The notes beneath the pieces are model-generated. The model saw only the letters and a program-made list of their open reading frames with translations, was not told the DNA's origin and did no database searches. Made by a program: the position numbers and the translations under genes. Below, piece after piece: positions 7,887 through 18,357 of a stretch of 64,000 nt of DNA. Source of the DNA: Bradyrhizobium sp. 4 (GTDB taxonomy: Bacteria > Pseudomonadota > Alphaproteobacteria > Rhizobiales > Xanthobacteraceae); assembly GCF_023100905.1 (NCBI RefSeq), contig NZ_CP064686.1, forward strand, positions 4,650,001-4,714,000. The letters are read 5' to 3'. Within the stretch, counting starts at the first letter, position 1, and the number at the start of each line of letters is the position of its first letter.

Positions 7887-8548
7887 GACACGGCCTCCCT
7901 GAACATTGCGGACTGGTGGATCAGCGCGCCGTAACGCGGATGAATGACGTCGAGGGTAAAGCGGAAGGCGCCCTCGCCGAGATCGCTGTGTGTCACCGTG
8001 AGATCGCCCGGCGTCAGCCATCGCGGCAGGGGAATCCACAGGCGTCCAAACTGGAGACCGTAGCCGGCGCTGCGAAACGTCAGCGCTTGGTCCTCGACCG
8101 CGATGCGGAGCGCCATCGAGACGCCGAAGCCGACATATTCTTCCAGCCCGGTCGGGCCGGCAAAACGTTTGGCGGAATGGATCACTTGCGGAAAGCCGCG
8201 CTTGCGCGCGCAGATGCGGGTCCAGGTCTGGCCGCCGCCGCCGGCGTCTTCGGTCACCGTGACGATGATGGGGACGCCGGTGTCGCGCCCGGTCGGCAGC
8301 GGACCGCCGATCAGGCGCGCGGCTTGCGCGAACCACCAGCCGATGTCGCTGAAGCCGATCTCGTCGACTACACCGACATAGACGACGCTGTCGCCGTCGG
8401 CGACGCGTTTCGAAAAACGTCGCCAGGTCGCCAGCGGCAGCCGGCCCCAATCCTCATCCGACAGCAGCGCGCGGAAGCGGCGATCATCGAGCAGTTTCGT
8501 GTGAGCGAAGGTCGACGCGTTGGAGCCTGATAATCTTGCCGACGTCAT
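7883..8548 (-). CDS. DUF4166 domain protein
   Basis: This 221-residue soluble protein fits the DUF4166 family of unknown function. Its sequence is beta-rich, with features such as GLQFGRLWIPLPRWLTPGDLTV. The ATG at 8548 follows GAGGAGGGT. It sits 16 bases after the regulator gene and overlaps the epimerase gene by four bases. DUF4166 proteins are often neighbours or fusion partners of SDR/epimerase-like proteins, which fits this operon. Confidence 0.85.
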   Translation of the reverse strand: MTSARLSGSNASTFAHTKLLDDRRFRALLSDEDWGRLPLATWRRFSKRVADGDSVVYVGVVDEIGFSDIGWWFAQAARLIGGPLPTGRDTGVPIIVTVTEDAGGGGQTWTRICARKRGFPQVIHSAKRFAGPTGLEEYVGFGVSMALRIAVEDQALTFRSAGYGLQFGRLWIPLPRWLTPGDLTVTHSDLGEGAFRFTLDVIHPRYGALIHQSAMFREAVS

Positions 8549-8564
8549 CGCACCCTCCTCAAAC

Positions 8565-9122
8565 CTATTTGGCCTTGCCCAGCGGCAGCAGATTGACGAT
8601 CCTCTCACCAAGCCGCATCAAGGCGGCCAGCCGCGGCCGCGGTACCTTCAGCATCTGCATGAACCAGTGGTCGGCGAGTTCGGTGAAGGCGAGCATCTCC
8701 TTCAGCCGTTTGCTCGCGACCGGATTGATGGTCGGATCGTCGGCGGCATCGGACACGCAGGCTCTGAGCGCTGTGATCGCCGGATCAAGCTCCCGCTCCT
8801 TGCGCCGCGCCGCGATCCTGGCCGCAACCTCCCAAATGTCGGTCTCGGCCTCGTAATGGTCGCGGCGATCGCCGAGAATCGGGACGCGCCGGATCAAGTT
8901 CCAGGCAAGCAGCTCCTTGAGCGAGTTGGAGACGTTGGAGCGGGCCATGCCGAGGGTGTCGGCGATGTCCTCGGCCGTCATCGGCGCCTCGGCCAGATAG
9001 AGCAGCCCGTGGATCTGGCTGACCGAGCGATTGACGCCCCACTCGTCTCCCATGTCACCCCAATGCAGGATGAAGCGCTCGACGGCGGCTGGGAGTTTCT
9101 TTCTTCCGGTTGTTTCTGTCAT
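8565..9122 (-). CDS. GbsR/MarR-type transcriptional regulator
   Basis: The 185-residue protein has a winged helix at about 28-95 (GVNRSVSQIHGLLYLAE, AEDIADTLGMARSNVSNSLKEL), a pattern of the GbsR branch of MarR regulators. A helical C-terminal dimerisation part follows. It heads the operon with the DUF4166 and TIGR01777 genes, so it likely regulates them. The start at 9122 is chosen because the conserved sequence begins there; an upstream frame extension overlaps the divergent kinase promoter region. Confidence 0.88.
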   Translation of the reverse strand: MTETTGRKKLPAAVERFILHWGDMGDEWGVNRSVSQIHGLLYLAEAPMTAEDIADTLGMARSNVSNSLKELLAWNLIRRVPILGDRRDHYEAETDIWEVAARIAARRKERELDPAITALRACVSDAADDPTINPVASKRLKEMLAFTELADHWFMQMLKVPRPRLAALMRLGERIVNLLPLGKAK

Positions 9123-9223
9123 AACAGAAATGTCTGACGGATAGGATCGGCTGTCAAGAGCATCCGCTGGCTTGCGCGGTGCATACGGGCTCGCAATATT
9201 GCTTAAAAAAGTTCCAAACTCGG

Positions 9224-9248
9224 GGAACAATCCGCCATCTGCGGCGTT
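9224..9248 (+). promoter_or_regulatory. EcfG-type promoter (exact consensus)
   Basis: GGAAC at 9224-9228, a 16-base spacer and CGTT at 9245-9248 match the alphaproteobacterial EcfG consensus exactly. A GTTCC at 9211-9215 lies eight bases upstream of the -35 element, forming an inverted repeat with it. The predicted transcript start at about 9255 leaves a 20-base leader before the kinase ATG at 9275. Confidence 0.72.
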
Positions 9249-9274
9249 TGCTCCCGTTAAGGCAGGGTCCGGGA

Positions 9275-10795
9275 ATGGTCGAGAAGTTCAGTCAGCAGAG
9301 AGACTTGTTCGAGAGTGAACGCAGTTTCCGCCTGTTGGTTGAAGGGGTCGCGGACTACGCCCTCTACATGCTGGATCCCACCGGGATCATCACCAGCTGG
9401 AACATCGGCGGCGAGCGCATCAAGGGCTATTCGCCCGGGGAGATCCTCGGCCAGCACTTTTCCCGTTTTTACACCGAGACCGACCGCGCCAACGGCAAGC
9501 CCGCCCGTGCGCTTGGCATCGCGCGGGACAAGGGCCGCTACGAGGAGGAAGGCTGGCGCGTCCGCAAGGACGGCACCTTCTTCTGGGCGAGCGTCGTGAT
9601 CGATCCCATCTACGAGGACGGCAAGCTCGTCGGCTTCGCCAAGATCACACGCGACATCACCGAGCGCCGCAATACCCAGATCAAGCTCGAGGCGATGCAG
9701 AAGCAGCTCGCCGAATCCCAGAAATTCGATGCGCTCGGCCAACTCACCGGCGGGGTCGCCCACGACTTCAACAATCTCCTGATGATCATCAGCGGCAGCC
9801 TCCACATGCTGAAGCGAGGGGCCGACGACGAAGCCAAGCTTCAGCGCGCGATCTCGGCCATCGAGACCGCCACCAGGCGTGGCGCCGCGCTGACCAACCA
9901 GCTCCTCACCTTCGCACGGCGGCAGAGCGTCAATCCGCAGGCAATCGACTTCGCCGATCGCATCGCGGCGATCCGCGAGGTGCTCGATGCCGGCGTCGGC
10001 AGCTCCGTGCGCCTGGCTTTCGACGTCAGCGGCGACGTCTGGCCGATCAGGACCGACGTTTCCGAGCTCGAGACCGCGCTGCTCAACCTCGTCATCAATG
10101 CCCGCGACGCGATGCCCGACGGCGGCACGGTGACGATCGCAGCGCGCAATCTCGTGCTCGACGAGGACCCCCTCGTGGGCGAATTCATCGCGATCGACGT
10201 CAGCGATACCGGCCTCGGCATTCCCTCCGACGTTCTCGACAAGATCTTCGAGCCGTTCTTCACCACCAAGCCGATCGGAAAGGGCACCGGCCTCGGTCTC
10301 TCCCAGGTGCACGGCTTCGCCCATCAGGCCGGCGGCACGATCCGGGTCGCGAGCGCGCTCGGCAAGGGCACGACCTTCACCATCCTCCTGCCGCGCGGAG
10401 AAGACGAGCCATCGCGCGAGGCGGCGGGAGAACCGGCGTTCCAAGGCAGCGGCACGGTGCTGCTGGTCGAGGACAATCCGGACGTCGCCGCCGTCAGCAT
10501 CGGTCTTCTGGAGCAGCTTGGCTATCAGGTGCGTCGCGTCGCGGACGCCGAAGCCGCCTTGAGCGAGATCGAGAAGAACGGCGTCGACTTCGTGTTCTCG
10601 GATATCGTCATGCCCGGCAAGATGGACGGGCTCAGCCTCGCCCATCACCTCCGCCAGATCCGTCCCGGCCTGCCGATCCTGCTCGCCACCGGCTACAGCG
10701 AAGTCGCCGCAGGCGTGCGCGGCGATTTCCCGATCCTGCGCAAGCCCTACGAGATCCACGAATTGAGCGAAGCGATCGCCAAGCTGCCGCGGTAA
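9275..10795 (+). CDS. Soluble PAS hybrid histidine kinase with C-terminal receiver
   Basis: The 506-residue protein has a PAS domain (about 15-135, with YALYMLDPTGIITSWN and ITRDITERR) and a HisKA dimerisation domain with phospho-acceptor His163 in VAHDFNNLL. An HATPase_c domain follows (NLVINARDAM, DTGLGIP, GKGTGLGLSQV), then a receiver domain with Asp443 in VFSDIVMPG. There is no membrane segment, so sensing is cytoplasmic. A longer start at 9179 is rejected because it precedes the EcfG-type promoter. No partner response regulator is adjacent. The kinase at 15.6 kb has the same architecture and promoter type. Confidence 0.93.
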   Translation: MVEKFSQQRDLFESERSFRLLVEGVADYALYMLDPTGIITSWNIGGERIKGYSPGEILGQHFSRFYTETDRANGKPARALGIARDKGRYEEEGWRVRKDGTFFWASVVIDPIYEDGKLVGFAKITRDITERRNTQIKLEAMQKQLAESQKFDALGQLTGGVAHDFNNLLMIISGSLHMLKRGADDEAKLQRAISAIETATRRGAALTNQLLTFARRQSVNPQAIDFADRIAAIREVLDAGVGSSVRLAFDVSGDVWPIRTDVSELETALLNLVINARDAMPDGGTVTIAARNLVLDEDPLVGEFIAIDVSDTGLGIPSDVLDKIFEPFFTTKPIGKGTGLGLSQVHGFAHQAGGTIRVASALGKGTTFTILLPRGEDEPSREAAGEPAFQGSGTVLLVEDNPDVAAVSIGLLEQLGYQVRRVADAEAALSEIEKNGVDFVFSDIVMPGKMDGLSLAHHLRQIRPGLPILLATGYSEVAAGVRGDFPILRKPYEIHELSEAIAKLPR

Positions 10796-10803
10796 TTCTT
10801 CAG

Positions 10804-11103
10804 CTACACCGTCGGCAACACCGAGAACGCCTCGCCTGCCCGGCGCAAGTTCAGCTCATCGACGTCGGCCGTCTCGCTGGTGACGCTGTCGACGCGCGAG
10901 GACGGCGGGCCGTGGCGGCACAGCGCCACCATGTCGGCGACGTGCTTCGGCGGCCCCGCGAACAGCGCTTCGACGCTGCCGTCACGGCGGTTGCGGACCC
11001 AGCCCTCGAGACCGCAGGTCGTCGCCTGATGCTCGAGCCAGGCCCGGTAGCCGACGCCCTGTACGCGGCCGCGGATCATGACCTGGAGGATCGCCCGGTT
11101 CAT
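10804..11103 (-). CDS. acyP: Acylphosphatase
   Basis: The 99-residue protein hydrolyses the carboxyl-phosphate bond of acyl phosphates. The active-site signature GRVQGVGYRAW gives the catalytic Arg, and GWVRNRRDGSVEALFAG gives the conserved Asn. Length is normal. Its ATG overlaps the upstream isocitrate-lyase-family gene by four bases, so the two are co-translated. Confidence 0.95.
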   Translation of the reverse strand: MNRAILQVMIRGRVQGVGYRAWLEHQATTCGLEGWVRNRRDGSVEALFAGPPKHVADMVALCRHGPPSSRVDSVTSETADVDELNLRRAGEAFSVLPTV

Positions 11104-11966
11104 TGTTTCAGTCCGAGGACATCGGCGCTGCGCGCCTTGACGTCGGCCTCGCGCGTGAGCCGGCTGGTCAAGTCCGACGACGGGAGGCCTTTGAGAGTCT
11201 TGGGCGCAGTGCCGTCGCGCAGCGCCTTCTGCGTCTCGTAGACCGCCTGCGTTGCGGCCGCGATCGGCGCGTGGCCCTGAAGCGCGATGCGCACGCGCTG
11301 GCCAGCGAGGTATTCGAGCACGTTCAACTCCTCCGGCGCGCCGCCGAGCACGATCGGCAGGCGCGTGGCGGATGCGATCGCCTCGAGCTCGGCGCGCGAC
11401 TTGATGCCGGTGAAGAACAGCGCATCGACGCCGGCGGCCTCAAAAGCCCTGGCGCGGCGGATCGCATCCTCGATCGAGGTGATCGAGGCCGCACCGGTGC
11501 GACCCATGATGACGAGCGAGGGGTCGCCGCGGCCGTCGATTGCCGCCTTCATCTTGCCGACGCCCTCCTCCAGCGAGATCAGCTGCGTCTTCGCTTCGCC
11601 GAAGCCGGCCGGCAACAGCGTGTCCTCGATGGTGAGGCCGGCGGCGCCCGCCGTCTCCAGCTCCTGCACCGTGCGGCGCACGTTGAGCGCGTTGCCATAG
11701 CCGTGATCGGCATCGACCAGCACCGGAAGTGCCGCCGCACGCGACATCCGCCGCATCTGCTCGGCAAGCTCGGTGAGCGTGATCAGCGTGATGTCGGGGT
11801 CGCCGAGCACCGCGAGCGAAGCCACCGAGCCGCCGAACATGCCAAGCGGAAAACCGAGATCCTCTGCGATGCGGATCGAGATGGCGTCGTAGACCGAGCC
11901 GGGATGGACGCAAATCCCGCCCGACAGGATCGAGCGCAGTTTTTCGCGGCGGGAACGAAAGGCCAT
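11100..11966 (-). CDS. Isocitrate lyase/PEP mutase-family enzyme, probable oxaloacetate decarboxylase
   Basis: This 288-residue TIM-barrel enzyme belongs to the PEP mutase/isocitrate lyase superfamily. Key features are VHPGSVYDAISIRIAED, the metal-binding LVDADHGYGNA, and GLTIEDTLLP. It lacks the KKCGH motif of true isocitrate lyases, and its substrate loop resembles the oxaloacetate decarboxylase-like branch. Alternatives are other C-C lyases of the superfamily acting on 2-methyl or keto acids. It leads a two-gene unit with acyP. Confidence 0.85.
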   Translation of the reverse strand: MAFRSRREKLRSILSGGICVHPGSVYDAISIRIAEDLGFPLGMFGGSVASLAVLGDPDITLITLTELAEQMRRMSRAAALPVLVDADHGYGNALNVRRTVQELETAGAAGLTIEDTLLPAGFGEAKTQLISLEEGVGKMKAAIDGRGDPSLVIMGRTGAASITSIEDAIRRARAFEAAGVDALFFTGIKSRAELEAIASATRLPIVLGGAPEELNVLEYLAGQRVRIALQGHAPIAAATQAVYETQKALRDGTAPKTLKGLPSSDLTSRLTREADVKARSADVLGLKQ

Positions 11967-12006
11967 GGTGATGTCTCTGTTAGGTCACGGAGGCCGCAGC
12001 ATACTC

Positions 12007-12129
12007 CGTCATTGCGAGCGAAGCGAAGCAATCCAGAAATGCATCCGCAGAGACAGACTGGATTGCTTCGTCGCGGAGCCTGTCATCGGGCCGCGCTTCG
12101 CGCGGACCCGGTGGCTCCTCGCAATGACG
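12007..12129. repeat. Dispersed palindromic repeat, GTCATTGCGAG family, copy 1
   Basis: The unit starts CGTCATTGCGAGCGAAGCGA and ends CTCGCAATGACG, with inner arms AAGCAATCCAG and CTGGATTGCTTCG, so it can fold into a long hairpin. It fills the gap between the lyase gene and the pccA stop codon. A second copy with the same ends lies at 47909-47988. From memory, such palindromes are common between genes in Bradyrhizobium chromosomes. Confidence 0.85.
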
Positions 12130-14145
<2,016 letters not shown>

Positions 14146-14329
14146 GCTTTTCTTGAGTCTCGACCTTGGGCGGGACCCTTCCCTGGCCGTTCGAGCCTAT
14201 GGGACGGGCCGTGTGGCTCCCGTGGTACATCAAAATAGGCCGGAGGCAACGGTCAAAATCCGGGTCCTCTGGCGTACCAGCGCAAGACCAAAGCTAGACC
14301 GAAACGGGCCTGGCGGGCCCCTGGGCGGC

Positions 14330-15412
14330 CTACGGCTTCTCGGCCTTGCCCACATTCCGGACCAGGCCGTGAATGAAGCCGAGCTTCTCGACGACGACCG
14401 GCGAGAGGATGAACGGATAGAGGTCGCGCATGCCCATGGCGCGGTTGACGCTGTTCATGGCGAAGGTGAAGGGCAGCCATGCGTTGACGATCGCCTCGAC
14501 GTCCCTTGCTTCGTAAGGGTTGAAGCGGATGCGCGTCGTCAACTCCCCGTCGCGATCGACCTTGGGGCGCACCTCCATGCCGAACTCGCTGGCCATCTCC
14601 AGGGTGTCGACGATGTGAAGATAGTGCGCCCAGGTCTCGGCGAAATCCTCCCACGGATGCGTCGTCGCGTAGGCAGAAACGTAGTTCTGCTGCCAGTCCG
14701 GCGGGGCGCCTTCGGCATAGTGGCGCTGCAAGGCCTGGCCGTAATCGGCGGAATCGTCGCCGAACACGGCACGGCATTCGTCCAGCTTGCCGCCGTCGCG
14801 CACCAGCACGTCCCAGAAATAGTGCCCGACCTCGTGGCGGAAATGCCCGAGCAGCGTCCGGTAGGGCTCGCCCATCTCCAGCCTGCGCCGCTCGCGCTCG
14901 ATGTCGTCGGCCTCGGTCAGCGCGATCGTGATCAGGCCGTTGTCGTGACCGGTCAGGACCTTCTGCCCGCTCTGCGGATCGTCGGCGAGGAAATTGAAGA
15001 TCAGGCCATGTTCGGGATTGTCCTGCCGGGTCTGGAGCGGCAGCTTCCAGCGGATCAGGGAATAGAACAGCCGGTGCTTCGCCATCTCCAGCTCGCGCCA
15101 GCCGGCGAGTTGCGCCGGATCCGACAAGTCCGGCACGACGCCGTTATGGCGGCAGGCGCGGCAGTAGCCGGTAATGTCGCCCGCGTCCGTCAGCCAGTTG
15201 CAGGCATCATGCTCGGCATTGCTGCACAGCATGCGACTTTCGCCCTCGGTGGCCAACGTCCGCCAGGTCCCGCCTTGAGCCTCTCCGTCGGTTTCGATCG
15301 CCGACATGGTCTCCTTCTCGGGCAGGAACGCGACACGATGGCCGCAGCGTTCGCAGGCGCGGTTCTCGAAATAGATGACGTTGCCGCAGGCCTGGCAGAC
15401 AAAAAGCTTCAA
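14330..15412 (-). CDS. Zinc-ribbon metallopeptidase-like protein
   Basis: The 360-residue protein begins with a zinc ribbon (Cys6, Cys9, Cys20, Cys23). A second Cys-rich cluster follows (Cys63, Cys71, Cys84, Cys87). A HEVGH zinc-protease motif lies at 193-197, with a downstream WEDFAETWAHYLH that can supply the third ligand. This fits the putative zinc-binding metallopeptidase family whose substrates are unknown. No signal peptide is visible, so it should act in the cytoplasm. It is divergent from the second hybrid histidine kinase. Confidence 0.87.
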   Translation of the reverse strand: MKLFVCQACGNVIYFENRACERCGHRVAFLPEKETMSAIETDGEAQGGTWRTLATEGESRMLCSNAEHDACNWLTDAGDITGYCRACRHNGVVPDLSDPAQLAGWRELEMAKHRLFYSLIRWKLPLQTRQDNPEHGLIFNFLADDPQSGQKVLTGHDNGLITIALTEADDIERERRRLEMGEPYRTLLGHFRHEVGHYFWDVLVRDGGKLDECRAVFGDDSADYGQALQRHYAEGAPPDWQQNYVSAYATTHPWEDFAETWAHYLHIVDTLEMASEFGMEVRPKVDRDGELTTRIRFNPYEARDVEAIVNAWLPFTFAMNSVNRAMGMRDLYPFILSPVVVEKLGFIHGLVRNVGKAEKP

Positions 15413-15502
15413 GATTTAGCCTCTTCGGAAAGCAAGTTTTTATGAATGAAAGTTGCGGCGCCTCGCGGATACGCGCGCGGAGGGCTCATCGTTCCAAGGT
15501 TC

Positions 15503-15527
15503 GGAACAAATAGCCAGACCCGGCGTT
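15503..15527 (+). promoter_or_regulatory. EcfG-type promoter (exact consensus)
   Basis: GGAAC at 15503-15507, 16 bases and CGTT at 15524-15527 match the EcfG consensus exactly. GTTCC at 15491-15495 forms an inverted repeat with the -35 element across seven bases, as at 9.2 kb. The GTTCC half could also serve a minus-strand promoter (GGAAC-N17-CGTA, one mismatch) for the divergent metallopeptidase. Confidence 0.7.
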
Positions 15528-15625
15528 CTTTCATGCCCACCACACTGCATTCGGCCGTCTTTCTTTCCATATACCCTTTGGGCAATGGCCATCACGCTTC
15601 GTCTGTGTGAATATCCGTCCGCCAC

Positions 15626-18103
15626 GTGCGCTCTCGCATCACCCCGGCCAACGCCTTGAACGATCCTTTGCCCGAGACCATCGCCGCCGAAAGGCTGCGC
15701 CAGCACCTGCAAGACGTCGCGCGCGAGCGCGACAACGCCTATCGCGCGCTCCAGGAACGCGAAGCTGAGCTTGCGCGCATCCAGCGCATCGGCAAGGTCG
15801 GCGGTCTCGAAGTCGACTTCCGCGAAGGCTTCAAGAACCGACGTTCGCCGGAATATCTGATGCTCCACGGCCTGCCGCCGGAAGCCGCCGACGAGTCGCA
15901 CGAGGACTGGATCAATCGCATTCATCCGGACGACCGGGACGCTACGGTGAAGCACTTCATCGATGCGCTGTCCGGCAGCAGCGAGGACTACACCGCCGAA
16001 TACCGCATCATCCGTCCCAGCGACAGCGAGACCCGCTGGATCCGAGTCGTCGCCAAGATCGAGCGCGATCGTGACGGCCACGCCCTCCGCCTCGTGGGCG
16101 CCCATATCGACGTCACCGACCAGATGCTGGTGCGCGAGACCCTGCGCGAGAGCGAGGAGCGCTTCCGGCTGATCGCCGACAGCGCGCCGGTGCCGATCTG
16201 GGTCACCAAGCTCGACCGCACGCGGTCCTTCGCCAACCAGGCCTATGTCGATTTCGTCGGCCTGCCCTATGACCAGGCCATCTCCTTCGACTGGCGCAAG
16301 GTGCTGCATCCGGACGACCTGCCGCATGTGCTGCAGCAGTCCGTCCAGGGTGAAGCATCGCTCAAGCCGTTCGTGCTGGAAGCCCGCTACAAGAACGCCG
16401 ACGGCGAATGGCGCTGGCTGCGTTCGGAATCGCAGCCGCGCAGGGACCCGACCGGCAGGCATATCGGCTTCATCGGCGTGGCCCATGACATCACGGTGGC
16501 CAAGCAGGCCGAAATCGAGCTGCGGCAGCTCAACGAGACGCTGGAAGAGCGCATCGTCGAGCGCACCGCCGAGCTCGAATCCAACGAGGCGCGGCTGCGC
16601 GCGATCCTGGAGACCAGCAACCAATACCAGGGCCTCGTCAATCTCAGGGGCGAGCTGCTTTACGCCAACACGACCGTGCTCGACGCCATCAAGGCGAGCC
16701 CTGCGGACGTGATTGGAAAGCCGTTGTGGCAGACGCCCTGGTTCAGCACGACGGAGGGCATGAGCGCGCGGGTGCGCGAGGCCTTCGACACCGTGCTCAA
16801 GGGCGAAGCCGTGCGGCTGGAGATGCGCCTGCGCCTTCCCATCGGCGAGCGCGATTTCGAATTCGGCATGCGCCCGGTGCTCGACCGCCACGGCAACATC
16901 ACCGGCGCAGTGCCCGAGGCAGTCGACATCACCGAGCGCCGCCGCGGCGAGGAAGCGTTGCGGCAATCGCAAAAGATGGAGGCGATCGGCCAGCTCACCG
17001 GCGGCGTCGCGCACGACTTCAACAATCTGCTCACCATCATCCGCTCGGCCACCGATTTCCTGCGCCGCCGCGAGCTGCCGGAGGAGCGCCGCCGCCGCTA
17101 TGTCGATGCCATCTCCGACACCGTCGAACGTGCCTCCAAGCTGACCGCCCAGTTGCTGGCGTTTGCGCGCCGGCAGCCGCTGAAACCGCAGATCTTCAAC
17201 GTCGGCAGCCAGGTTGAAGGCGTCGCGCAACTGGTCCGGCCGCTGGTCGGTGGCCGCATTGAAATCGCGGTGGAGGTTCACGATGGCGACTGCTTCACGG
17301 TCGCCGATATCGCGCAATTCGAGACCGCGCTGATCAACCTCGCCATCAACGCCCGCGACGCGATGGACGGCGAAGGCCGTCTCACCATTGCGGTCCGGAA
17401 AGTCCAGGGCATCCCTAACCTGCGCGCGCAATCGGCGCGCGGCGGCGACTATGTCGCGATCTCGGTCGCCGACACCGGCAGCGGTATCGCGCCCGAAAAC
17501 ATCGAGGCGATCTTCGAGCCGTTCTTCACCACCAAGGAGGTCGGCAAGGGCACCGGCCTCGGCCTGAGCCAGGCCTTCGGTTTCGCAAAGCAGTCCGAGG
17601 GCGACATCGCCGTGACGAGCACGCATGGTGAAGGCGCTACCTTCACCATCTATCTGCCGCGGGCGCAAAGCCCCGCGACAGCTCAGGAAGCCGCGGCGCT
17701 GACCTATGAGGCCGCGGCCACCGGGCGCGGCTATCGCGTGCTCGTGGTGGAAGACGACGACGAGGTCGGCCGCTTCTCCACGGAGCTGCTGGAAGACCTC
17801 GGCTATGTCGTCCGCCGCGCCGCCAACGCCAATGCGGCGCTCGCCATCCTCGGCGAGAACGAGTTCGCCGTCGACCTCGTCTTCTCGGACGTCATCATGC
17901 CCGGCATGAACGGCGTCGAGCTCGCCGGCATCATCCGAGAACGCTATCCAGGCCTGCCCGTCGTGCTCACCTCTGGTTACAGCAACGTTCTCGCCGAGAA
18001 CGCCGATCGCGGATTCGAGCTGATCCAGAAGCCGTATTCGGTGGAATTGCTGTCGCGCATCCTGCGCAAGGCGATCACGGCAAAGCCATCGGTGACGCGG
18101 TGA
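15626..18103 (+). CDS. Multi-PAS hybrid histidine kinase with C-terminal receiver
   Basis: The 825-residue soluble kinase has three PAS/PAC units: about 55-170, 180-305 with ERFRLIADSAPVPIWV, and 330-440 after a coiled-coil EERIVERTAELE. A HisKA domain follows with His463 in VAHDFNNLL, then HATPase_c (NLAINARDAM, DTGSGIAP, GKGTGLGLSQ) and a receiver with Asp755 in VFSDVIMPGMNG. There are no membrane segments. The start is a GTG; the frame is closed upstream. It shares architecture and EcfG-type promoter with the kinase at 9.3 kb, and like it has no adjacent output regulator. Confidence 0.92.
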   Translation: MRSRITPANALNDPLPETIAAERLRQHLQDVARERDNAYRALQEREAELARIQRIGKVGGLEVDFREGFKNRRSPEYLMLHGLPPEAADESHEDWINRIHPDDRDATVKHFIDALSGSSEDYTAEYRIIRPSDSETRWIRVVAKIERDRDGHALRLVGAHIDVTDQMLVRETLRESEERFRLIADSAPVPIWVTKLDRTRSFANQAYVDFVGLPYDQAISFDWRKVLHPDDLPHVLQQSVQGEASLKPFVLEARYKNADGEWRWLRSESQPRRDPTGRHIGFIGVAHDITVAKQAEIELRQLNETLEERIVERTAELESNEARLRAILETSNQYQGLVNLRGELLYANTTVLDAIKASPADVIGKPLWQTPWFSTTEGMSARVREAFDTVLKGEAVRLEMRLRLPIGERDFEFGMRPVLDRHGNITGAVPEAVDITERRRGEEALRQSQKMEAIGQLTGGVAHDFNNLLTIIRSATDFLRRRELPEERRRRYVDAISDTVERASKLTAQLLAFARRQPLKPQIFNVGSQVEGVAQLVRPLVGGRIEIAVEVHDGDCFTVADIAQFETALINLAINARDAMDGEGRLTIAVRKVQGIPNLRAQSARGGDYVAISVADTGSGIAPENIEAIFEPFFTTKEVGKGTGLGLSQAFGFAKQSEGDIAVTSTHGEGATFTIYLPRAQSPATAQEAAALTYEAAATGRGYRVLVVEDDDEVGRFSTELLEDLGYVVRRAANANAALAILGENEFAVDLVFSDVIMPGMNGVELAGIIRERYPGLPVVLTSGYSNVLAENADRGFELIQKPYSVELLSRILRKAITAKPSVTR

Positions 18104-18129
18104 GTGTAAATCCAAGAACGCTACGTCAT

Positions 18130-18145
18130 CCCGGCGCAGGCCGGG
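18130..18145. repeat. Short REP-like hairpin
   Basis: CCCGGC-GCAG-GCCGGG forms a six-pair stem with a four-base loop inside the wider GTCATCCCGGC...GCCGGGAC unit. It lies 27 bases after the kinase stop and may be a terminator or a repeat unit of the intergenic REP kind. There is no T-run. Confidence 0.45.
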
Positions 18146-18357
18146 ACGATGGCTGGATGTTAGGGTGCGGTTGCCCGCATAACGACCGCTGAACGGCATC
18201 CCATCGGATATTGATCGGCTGAAACTCGGCCCCACCACGCTGGCGCCGGCGCTGTGCTGCCGGCAATTGACTTTTGAGGAGCCCTCCGATGCGCGGAACC
18301 AGGGCGGCATCACAACGGTTGCTGCCGGGGTGAATTTGAGCCTTGATCGAGAGACCG

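Noticed and set aside
7887..8450. An N-terminal extension of the TIGR01777 protein
   Set aside because: The extra part is Arg-rich shadow sequence over the DUF4166 gene; the ATG at 7886 has a ribosome-binding site and an ATGA overlap.
9179..9274. A longer start for the first hybrid kinase
   Set aside because: It would begin upstream of the EcfG-type promoter at 9224-9248 and adds no domain.
15440..18313. A 957-codon open frame on the minus strand opposite the second hybrid kinase
   Set aside because: Antisense shadow with no recognisable domain; the kinase on the plus strand accounts for the sequence.
18295..18319. GGAAC-N16-CGGT before the MFS gene as an EcfG promoter
   Set aside because: One mismatch in the -10 and no upstream half-site; chance is as likely in GC-rich DNA.
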